Assembly (NCBI GenBank): GCA_035763085.1
Contig: DASUBV010000195.1
Location: 1 to 8,140, forward strand
From: DASUBV01 sp035763085
Lineage (GTDB): Bacteria > Actinomycetota > Actinomycetes > Streptosporangiales > Streptosporangiaceae
Reading direction: 5' to 3'
Length of the DNA: 8,140 nt
Position 1 is the first letter of the stretch; every line of letters starts with the position of its first letter. The position numbers and the translations under genes were made by a program. The notes below the pieces were generated by a model. The model saw only the letters and a list, made by a program, of their open reading frames with translations, did not search any database and was not told where the DNA came from. Below are positions 1-6,300 of the stretch, in pieces.

Positions 1-1770
1 CCCGGCACGGACAACATCTACGGGGTGGTGTCGCTGATCTTCTGGTCGGTGATGCTCATCGTGACCGTGACCTACGTGCTGCTGGCGATGCGGGTCGACA
101 ACGACGGCGAGGGCGGCATCATGGCCCTCATCACGCTGCTGCACCGGTGGGCCACCGGGACCCGGGCGCGGGCCGCGATGCTGCTCGCGGCGCTGGGCGT
201 GCTCGGGGCCGCGCTGTTCCTCGGCGACAGCATGATCACGCCCGCGATCTCGGTGCTGTCGGCCATCGAGGGGCTGAAGGTGGTCCGCCCGTCGCTGGCG
301 GCGTGGGTCGTCCCGCTGACGGCGGTGATCATCGCCTGCCTGTTCGCCGTGCAGCGCTTCGGGACCGCGGCGGTAGGCCGGCTCTTCGGCCCGGTGATGA
401 TCGCCTGGTTCACCGCGATCGGAGCGTGCGGCGTGTGGGGCATCACCATGGAGCCCGGCATCCTGAAGGCCCTGTCGCCCACCTATGCCGTCAGCTTCCT
501 GTTCGGCCACTTCCACATCGCGTTCTTCGCGCTGGCCGCCATCGTGCTGGCGGTGACCGGCGCCGAGGCCCTGTATGCCGACATGGGGCACTTCGGCCGC
601 CGGCCGATCTCGACGGGGTGGATCTTCCTGGTGTTCCCCGCCTGCGCGCTGAGCTACCTGGGCCAGGGCGCGCTGATCCTGTCCGACCAGTCGAGCCTGT
701 CGGCGCCGTTTTTCCTGCTGACCCCCGGCTGGGCCCGGATCCCGATGGTGGCGCTGGCGACCGCGGCGACGGTCATCGCCTCGCAGGCGGTCATCACCGG
801 AGCGTTCTCGGTGGCGGCGCAGGCCGCGCAGCTGGGCTACCTGCCGCGGCTGCGGGTGCTGCACACCTCGCGCTCGACCTACGGCCAGATCTACGTCCCC
901 TGGATCAACTGGCTGCTGCTGGTCTCGGTGCTCACCCTGGTGTTCGCGTTCCGCAGCTCGGCGTCGCTGGCGTTCGCGTTCGGGATGGCCGTCACCGGGA
1001 CGATCACGATCACCACGACCCTGTTCTTCTATGTCGCCAGCCAGACCTGGCGGGCGCCGTGGTGGCTGCTCGGCGCCGGGGCCGCCATCCTGCTGGCGTT
1101 CGACATGCTGTTCCTGGCCGCGAACCTGACCAAGCTCGTGCACGGCGCCTGGCTGCCGCTGGCCATCGGGCTCACGGCCTTCACCGTCATGACCACCTGG
1201 CAGCGCGGCCGCGAGCTGGTGACGGCCCGCCGCGTGAGCAGGGAAGGCTCGCTGCGCGAGTTCGTGCACCGGCTGCGCGAGCACCCGGAGCTGGCCCGGA
1301 TCGTCCCCGGCACCGCGATCTTCCTCAACCGGGGCAGCGAGACGGCGCCGCTGGCGCTGCGGGCCAACGTGGAGAACAATCACGTCCGCCACGAGCAGGT
1401 GGTCATCGTGGCCGTCGAGATCGAGACCATCCCCCGGGTGCCCGCCGCCGAGCGCCTCACCATCGACGACCTCGGCTACGCCCGCGACGGCATCACCCAC
1501 GTCACGCTGCGCTTCGGCTACACCGAGACGACGGACATCCCGTCAGCCCTGGCCACTCTCACCCCGCAGCAGACCGAGGGCGATCTCGACCTCCAGAACG
1601 CCTCGTACTTCCTGTCCAAGGTCGAGCTCCGGGCGGGCCCCGCGGCGGGCATGGCGCGCTGGCGCAAGCGCCTGTTCCTCGCGACCGCCCATATCGCCGC
1701 CGATGCCAGCGAGCAGTTTGGCCTGCCGCCCGACCGCGTCGTCATCCTGGGCTCCCGCGTCGAGGTCTGA
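1..1770 (+). CDS. kup: KUP-family potassium uptake transporter, 5'-truncated by the window edge
   Basis: This is an integral membrane potassium transporter of the KUP/HAK/KT family, which imports K+ probably by proton symport. The frame is open from base 1 and reads PGTDNIYGVVSLIFWS before the first possible in-window start (GTG at 25). That segment is family-typical, so the true start lies upstream and the visible 589 codons lack only the N-terminus (E. coli Kup has 622 residues). Visible signatures are DNDGEGGIMALITLL and, at in-window codons 75-81, GDSMITP followed by AISVLSAIEGL, which is the conserved early transmembrane region. Many hydrophobic segments follow up to about base 1200. After that comes the soluble C-terminal domain, with NNHVRHEQVVIV and an ending FGLPPDRVVILGSRVEV typical of the family. 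It stops with TGA at 1768-1770. No promoter is visible because the 5' end is missing. Family assignment is very secure; the energy-coupling mechanism is from family knowledge. Confidence 0.96.
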   Translation, partial: PGTDNIYGVVSLIFWSVMLIVTVTYVLLAMRVDNDGEGGIMALITLLHRWATGTRARAAMLLAALGVLGAALFLGDSMITPAISVLSAIEGLKVVRPSLAAWVVPLTAVIIACLFAVQRFGTAAVGRLFGPVMIAWFTAIGACGVWGITMEPGILKALSPTYAVSFLFGHFHIAFFALAAIVLAVTGAEALYADMGHFGRRPISTGWIFLVFPACALSYLGQGALILSDQSSLSAPFFLLTPGWARIPMVALATAATVIASQAVITGAFSVAAQAAQLGYLPRLRVLHTSRSTYGQIYVPWINWLLLVSVLTLVFAFRSSASLAFAFGMAVTGTITITTTLFFYVASQTWRAPWWLLGAGAAILLAFDMLFLAANLTKLVHGAWLPLAIGLTAFTVMTTWQRGRELVTARRVSREGSLREFVHRLREHPELARIVPGTAIFLNRGSETAPLALRANVENNHVRHEQVVIVAVEIETIPRVPAAERLTIDDLGYARDGITHVTLRFGYTETTDIPSALATLTPQQTEGDLDLQNASYFLSKVELRAGPAAGMARWRKRLFLATAHIAADASEQFGLPPDRVVILGSRVEV

Positions 1771-1784
1771 CCGGCCCGGGCCGG
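1771..1784 (+). terminator. GC palindrome just after the kup stop codon
   Basis: A perfect 14-bp palindrome, CCGGCCCGGGCCGG, starts at the first base after the stop. It could fold as a 5-bp stem with a 4-nt loop. An overlapping palindrome CGGGCGCCCG (1782-1791) would compete with it. There is no U-tract. It may be a weak terminator or 3'-end stabiliser for kup, but in DNA this GC-rich short palindromes are common, so support is modest. Confidence 0.35.
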
Positions 1785-1834
1785 GCGCCCGCCACCTCGC
1801 GGTTTTCCGGCTGGCCCGTCCCGGCGGGGTCGGC

Positions 1835-1850
1835 TAGCTTCGCTGTCATG
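1835..1850 (+). promoter_or_regulatory. -10 element and probable leaderless start of the FBP-domain gene
   Basis: TAGCTT at 1835-1840 fits the actinobacterial TANNNT -10 consensus and is separated from the ATG at 1848 by exactly 7 nt. Transcription would therefore begin at or next to the A of ATG. No purine-rich Shine-Dalgarno sequence precedes the ATG, which agrees with a leaderless mRNA. No convincing -35 hexamer is seen 16-19 nt upstream. The same arrangement occurs before the next gene. Confidence 0.6.
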
Positions 1851-2345
1851 AAGCCGCTCGCCGAACGCGACATCCGCCTCTCCTTCGTCAACTGCACCCG
1901 CGGAGAGGTCGCTCGCGCGAAGCTGCCCGCCGGCCTGGACCAGGTCCCCTGGCCGGACCTGGACTTCCTGGGCTGGCGGGATCCGGGCGCGCCCGAGCGG
2001 GCCTACCTGGTCGCCGAGCACGATGGCGGGCTGGTCGGCGTCGCCCTGCGCGCCAGCTCCGGGCGGGCCCGCAACTTCGCCGCGCGCAGCATGTGCTCGC
2101 TGTGCCTGACCCCGCATACCGCCGGCGGCGTGGCGCTGATGACGGCCCGGCGGACCGGGGCGGCCGGGCGCCAGGGCAACTCGGTCGGCCAGTACCTGTG
2201 CACCGACCTGGCCTGCTCCCTGTACGTCCGGGGCCGCATCGTCTCGGCCGCCGCCGGCGACCTCGACGAGACCCTGTCCCCCGATGACAAGATCGCGCGC
2301 ACCCAGGCCAACCTGGACGCCTTCCTGGACAAGGTCATCCGCTGA
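1848..2345 (+). CDS. FBP-domain (EF-G-binding type treble-clef zinc-finger) protein
   Basis: This 165-residue protein resembles the FBP-domain family, related to the C-terminal zinc-binding domain of FusB/Fbp-type elongation factor G-binding proteins. FusB-type proteins bind EF-G and help ribosome clearance in the presence of fusidic acid. Whether this actinobacterial form does so is inference. The zinc site is visible as C83-x2-C86 (MCSLC) and C118-x4-C123 (CTDLAC), separated by a basic stretch (RRTGAAGRQGN). The N-terminal half (LPWPDLDFLGWRDP-like region, residues 33-47) matches family style, and the C-terminus is helical and charged (DDKIARTQANLDAFLDKVIR). The frame is open far upstream, overlapping kup, but ATG 1848 is chosen because the homologous N-terminus (MKPLAERDIR) begins there and a -10 element sits 7 nt before it. 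It is cytoplasmic, with no signal or membrane segment. It follows kup by 77 nt but probably has its own promoter. Confidence 0.85.
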   Translation: MKPLAERDIRLSFVNCTRGEVARAKLPAGLDQVPWPDLDFLGWRDPGAPERAYLVAEHDGGLVGVALRASSGRARNFAARSMCSLCLTPHTAGGVALMTARRTGAAGRQGNSVGQYLCTDLACSLYVRGRIVSAAAGDLDETLSPDDKIARTQANLDAFLDKVIR

Positions 2346-2421
2346 CGTCCTGGCCGGCCTGACGGCGCGGGAACCGGGACCACGGCCCGGGGCCGACCGC
2401 CGTCACCGTCGACCGGAAGGC

Positions 2422-2462
2422 CGGCGGGCCAGCGGCCGTCCCGGCCGCCCGCTGGCCCGCCG
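2422..2462 (+). terminator. Strong hairpin terminator after the FBP-domain gene
   Basis: A perfect 14-bp inverted repeat is present: CGGCGGGCCAGCGG at 2422-2435 pairs with 2449-2462 across a 13-nt loop. It lies 76 nt after the stop codon and ends 49 nt before the next ATG. There is no U-tract, which is usual for high-GC actinobacteria. It separates the FBP gene from the VOC gene, supporting independent transcription units. The rest of the 2346-2511 gap holds nothing else I recognise apart from the downstream promoter. Confidence 0.65.
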
Positions 2463-2498
2463 AGCAGGATTGAAGAAGCGCAGGTCACAGCACTTCAC

Positions 2499-2514
2499 TA
2501 GCGTGACCTGCATG
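2499..2514 (+). promoter_or_regulatory. -10 element and probable leaderless start of the VOC gene
   Basis: TAGCGT at 2499-2504 is followed by 7 nt and then ATG at 2512. This is the same spacing and nearly the same hexamer as before the FBP gene. No Shine-Dalgarno sequence is present near the ATG. A TTGAAG at 2470-2475 resembles a -35, but its 23-nt spacing is too long for a standard sigma-70 promoter, so the -35 is unresolved. Confidence 0.6.
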
Positions 2515-3126
2515 ACTTCCATCGACTCAGTGACCCTCGAAGTGCCCGACCCCGCGGCCGCCGCCGACTTCTATGCCGCGGCCTTCAGCCCGGGCTCTCT
2601 GGTGCGGCTGCGGGCCTCGGCGGCGGCGACGGCCGGCTTCCGCGGGTTCACCCTCTCGCTCACCGCGTCCCAGCCGGGCACCGTCAGCGCCATCCTCGAC
2701 GCCGCGCTCGCGGCCGGCGCCACCACGCTGAAGCCGGCCGCGAAGTCGTTCTGGGGCTTCGGCGGCGTCGTCCGGGCCCCGGACGGGACCATCTGGAAGG
2801 TCGCGACCTCAGCGAAGAAGGACACCGGCCCCGCCACCCGGCAGTTCGACGAGCTGGTGCTCCTGCTGGGCGTCGCGGACGTGGCCGCGACCAGGCGGTT
2901 CTACGTCGAGCACGGTCTCACCGTGGCCAAGAGCTACGGCCGCAAGTATGTCCAGTTCGCCACCGAGTCGAGCCCGGTCAAGTTCGCGCTCTACGGGCGC
3001 CGGGCCCTCGCCAAGGACGCCGGCGTCGCTGCTGAGGGCAGCGGGTCGCACCGGCTGGTGATCGACAGCGACGCCGGGCCGTTCACCGACCCGGACGGGT
3101 TCGCCTGGCAGGCCCCGTCGCCCTGA
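2512..3126 (+). CDS. Tandem VOC-fold (glyoxalase/bleomycin resistance superfamily) protein
   Basis: This is a 204-residue cytoplasmic protein made of two vicinal-oxygen-chelate modules, about residues 1-105 and 112-202. Each opens with a beta strand followed by an (A/V)DxAAxxxFY helix: VPDPAAAADFYAAAF at 11-25 and VADVAATRRFYVEHGL at 121-136. Each ends with the diagnostic PDG turn (APDGTIWKVAT; TDPDGFAWQ at 192-200). Conserved-looking central segments include KSFWGFGGVV and SYGRKYVQFAT. The position after the PDG turn, usually a metal-ligating glutamate, is K96 in module 1 and Q200 in module 2, so a metal-dependent glyoxalase role is doubtful. The substrate is unknown. The frame is open upstream to 2284, but ATG 2512 is preferred because the VOC fold starts there, a -10 lies 7 nt upstream, and a terminator hairpin occupies the upstream region. 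A tandem duplication covers its last codons and stop. Confidence 0.88.
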   Translation: MTSIDSVTLEVPDPAAAADFYAAAFSPGSLVRLRASAAATAGFRGFTLSLTASQPGTVSAILDAALAAGATTLKPAAKSFWGFGGVVRAPDGTIWKVATSAKKDTGPATRQFDELVLLLGVADVAATRRFYVEHGLTVAKSYGRKYVQFATESSPVKFALYGRRALAKDAGVAAEGSGSHRLVIDSDAGPFTDPDGFAWQAPSP

Positions 3127-3160
3127 GCAGGCCGCGCCCCGTCGCCCTGAGCAGGCCGCG
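3113..3160 (+). repeat. 24-bp perfect tandem duplication spanning the VOC stop codon
   Basis: The 24-bp unit at 3113-3136 is repeated exactly at 3137-3160. It contains the last codons of the VOC gene and its TGA (CCCCGTCGCCCTGAGCAGG is the start of each copy). Because 24 is a multiple of three, the second copy supplies a second in-frame TGA at 3148-3150. Reading through the first stop would add only eight residues. It is most simply a slippage or recombination duplication. Confidence 0.9.
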
Positions 3161-3185
3161 CGGCCGATCCGCCGGTCCCGGCCCG

Positions 3186-3207
3186 CGGGCGGGCCAGCGC
3201 CCGCCCG
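3186..3207 (+). terminator. Hairpin terminator after the VOC gene
   Basis: CGGGCGGGC at 3186-3194 pairs perfectly with GCCCGCCCG at 3199-3207 around a CAGC tetraloop, giving a compact, very stable 9-bp stem. It lies 59 nt after the VOC stop and upstream of the peptidase promoter. There is no U-tract. It probably ends transcription of the VOC gene and insulates the next promoter. Confidence 0.65.
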
Positions 3208-3244
3208 TCGCGGTGCCGTTATGCCGCCATCTCGCCAAACCCAG

Positions 3245-3262
3245 GTAAAGGTCTTGTAAAGG
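3245..3262 (+). promoter_or_regulatory. GTAAAGG direct repeat overlapping the -35: candidate operator
   Basis: GTAAAGG occurs at 3245-3251 and again at 3256-3262, an 11-bp period that puts both copies on the same DNA face. The second copy overlaps the -35 hexamer of the peptidase promoter. Tandem direct repeats with about 11-bp spacing are the usual site form for OmpR/PhoB-family winged-helix response regulators, but these bases do not match the Streptomyces PHO-box consensus. The regulator is unknown. Confidence 0.4.
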
Positions 3263-3282
3263 GACCAGCCGAAACATACGCT
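3254..3282 (+). promoter_or_regulatory. Sigma-70-like promoter of the secreted peptidase gene
   Basis: A -35 TTGTAA (3254-3259) and a -10 TACGCT (3277-3282) are separated by the ideal 17 nt. They sit in an unusually AT-rich patch for this window. Transcription would start near 3289, leaving a leader of about 29 nt before ATG 3318. This is the best-formed promoter in the window. Confidence 0.7.
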
Positions 3283-3299
3283 AGGGGCGTTTTGCCGCC

Positions 3300-3310
3300 A
3301 AGGGATGGGG
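3300..3310 (+). promoter_or_regulatory. Ribosome binding site of the peptidase gene
   Basis: The purine-rich run AAGGGATGGGG ends 7 nt before ATG 3318. AGGGA is somewhat distant (12 nt) and GGGG is at normal spacing. An out-of-frame ATG lies inside it at 3305. The site supports 3318 as the start, as does the signal peptide that begins there. Confidence 0.5.
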
Positions 3311-3317
3311 CCAGGCA

Positions 3318-6300
3318 ATGCGCAGATTACGGCTCAGTTACGTGCTGGCGCTCGGGCTGATGGCAGCGGGGCTATCGGCGGCGGTGCCCGCCGCCGCCCG
3401 CGCGGCCGGACCGCCCAGCGTGCTCGTCGTCGGCACCAGCCACGCCAGCTGCCCGGCCGCACACTTCCGGCACATCCAGGACGCCGTCAACGCCGCCCCG
3501 CCGGGCGCCACGGTGCAGATCTGCGCCGGCACCTACGTCGAGGGCAGCGGCGTGCGCGGCAGCGACGCGCTCAGCATCAGGAAGGACCTCACGCTGGCCG
3601 GCGCGGGCAGTGACCAGGTCACCATCGAGCCGCGCAACAACCCGTCCGCCGGCGGCCAGATCGCCGAGGAGCACCCCGACATCCGGGACGGCAGCGGCGA
3701 CATCATCGCCGCCATCGGCAGCGTGCAGGACCCGGTCACGGTGCACATCTCCGGGGTGACCGTCAACGCTAGCGGCGTCGACGCGACCGCCGGCGTGGTG
3801 TTCCTGGACGCGCAGGGGTCGCTGGACCGCTCCCGGGTCACCGGCATCGACATTAACGAGGCGGCCGGCGCCTACTCGACACCGGGCGGCTTCCGGAGCA
3901 CCCCGTTCGGCTACGGCGTGGCCCAGGTCACTCGCGCCACGCAGGCCACCGCGCCGCGGGGCAGCGCCGCGGTGCGCACGCTGACCATCGACCACACCCG
4001 GATCGACCACTACAACGCGGTCGGGGTCCTCGTCGACGGCGCGACCGGCGACTACTCCCAGTACGCCCAGCCGCCCGTGCCGCTGGTCCCGTCCGGCGTC
4101 CAGAACCGGGCCGTGCTGACCAACGACCAGATCGCCGGCCGCAACCTGTGCCAGAACTACAACGACCCGACCGCGGGCGGCCCGACGGTCATCGACGGCG
4201 ACTGCGAGGCCACCGGCGGGTCGACGCCCATCCCGCCGCCGCTGCCGCTGACCGACGGGCCGCTGTACGGTCAGGACGGGGTGCGGGTCACCGCCGGCGC
4301 GTCGGTGCAGATGACGGGCGACACCGTGTCGTCCAACCTGGTGAACGGCTCCGGCTCCCCGGTCCAGAGCCTGTTCGCCCCGACCCCGAACAACGACCCC
4401 CTGCCGCTCGGGAACTACGCGGCCGGCAACCAGAACCTGCGGCTGGGCGCCGGCGTGCGCCTGGTCGGCGCGGCCACCTCGAAGATCTCGGCCAGCAACA
4501 TCACCGACAACGCGTTCGGCGTGCTCAACACCACGCTGGACGGCATGACCGCCAACACCGCGACGCCGGTGGCCGCGCCGGATGACTGGTGGGGCCTGCG
4601 GACCGGCACGGTCACGCTGCCCACGCCGGGCCCGGCCGTCTGGCCGGACATCGGCAGCCCGTCCGCGACCACCTACAACCCGCCGGTGCCCGAGAACCCG
4701 GTGAACGGCGCGGCGGTGGCCGACGCCAGCTGCCCGTCCGGGGTGTCCGACTCGGCCGCGGTGACGTTCTGCCCGTACCGCAGCGGCGACCAGGCCGACA
4801 CCGTGCAGGGCGAGTACCCGATCCCGGACGCGCCCGGCGAGCCCGCGGCCGCCGCCAGCTCGCCGTCCTGCACGAACAGCGCCTCGGACTATGACCCGAA
4901 CATCCCGAGCTACGACAGCTTCTTCGGCTCGACGCTGGGCAGCGGCACGACCGGCGACGGCCTGTCCGGCACCACCCCGTCGGCGAAGACCACCACCCAG
5001 CTGACGGCCTACATGCAGGCCGTCGTCAGCGCCATCAACAGCAATCCGGGCAGCACCGGCAGGCGGGTCGCCGCCCGGATCGTGCAGGAGGGCACGAGCG
5101 TGCTCGGCACGCCGTTCGACTACGTCGTCATCGGCACGCCCGGCAACATCGCGAACCTCAACTCCGGCCGCGACGACCAGAAGTTCTGGACCGGCGTCAT
5201 GACCGGGGCGGTGCCCCAGTCGCAGGCGCTCGCCCAGGCTGGCTCCCGGCCCGCGTTTGCCTGGATCACCGGCACGCCGCATGGCAACGAGCCGGCCGGC
5301 GGCGAGGCATCGGTGAAGGAGCTGTACGAGCTCGCCGCGCGCACCGACTGCGACAACCTGACGCGGCTGAAGAACCTGGACGTGTTCATCCAGCCGGTCA
5401 CCGCGCCGGACGACCGCGATCACAACGGCCGCACGACCGCGTGGGACTTCGACCCCAACCGCGACCGCGGCGTCTTCGCCATGCCGGAGAACAAGGCGCT
5501 GGCCGGCGCGATCACCCGCTACCCCGGACTGTTCTTCATCGACGCGCACCAGCAGTCCTCGGGATACTTCTTCCCGCCGGACCAGGACGCGGCGCTGAAC
5601 GAGATCTCGCACCCGGCGCTGGACGAGATCCAGAACGTGATCGGCCCGGCAATCCAGAACGCGTTCAACGACCAGACCGGCCAGTACCGCAACTACAACA
5701 CCTACGACCTGTTCGTGCCCGAGTACGGCGACACCGTTCCGTCGCTGCTCATGGGCGGCGCCGGGATGACCTACGAGAAGGGCAACAACGAGAACTACGG
5801 CAAGCAGGTCTACGACCATTACCTGGCGATGGACGTCACGGTCAACGTGGTAGCCCAGCAGAAGGCCAGCCTGGTCACCGACTGGATCAAGCAGTGGCCG
5901 GAGGCGGTGTCCCAGGGCAAGACCTGCACGGTGCAGGAGAACACGCAGGTCAGCCCGCCCGCAGTCGATCAGTACGAGATCGGCCAGTCCACCATCGACC
6001 AGGAGCCCAACGTCAGCGTCTGCGGCTACTACTACCTGCCCGGCCAGCATTCCGGTGACGTCGCGCAGACCATCAAGGACCTGCAGTATGTCGGGGTCAA
6101 CGTGTACAAGCTGAACAGTGCCGTGACCGTGCCGGGCGTGCATCAGTTCGGGAACTTCGACATCAGCGCGGTTCAGGGCCAGGGCTCCCCGGACCGCACC
6201 GCGACCGTCACGCTGCCCGCCGGCACGCTCTACATCCCGCTGTCCCAGGACACCAAGCACTGGATCCAGGCAGTGCTTGGCGAGAACCCGTACCTGCCAT

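Noticed and set aside
147..1847. Upstream extension of the FBP-domain frame inside kup
   Set aside because: It translates to Arg/Gly/Ala-rich low-complexity sequence in the wrong frame of a clear transporter gene. The real protein begins at ATG 1848 with a -10 element just before it.
2284..2511. Upstream extension of the VOC frame
   Set aside because: It crosses the end of the FBP gene and a 14-bp terminator hairpin, reads as Arg/Pro-rich noise, and lies upstream of the natural VOC fold start at 2512.
3181..3190. GCCCGCGGGC palindrome
   Set aside because: It is a short GC palindrome that partly overlaps the better 3186-3207 hairpin and competes with it. It has no independent support as an operator.
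2423..3199. Shared 12-mer GGCGGGCCAGCG in two hairpins (2423-2434 and 3188-3199)
   Set aside because: The flanks differ, the hairpins have different loops and stem lengths, and short GC-rich matches are expected by chance here. It does not look like a dispersed repeat family.
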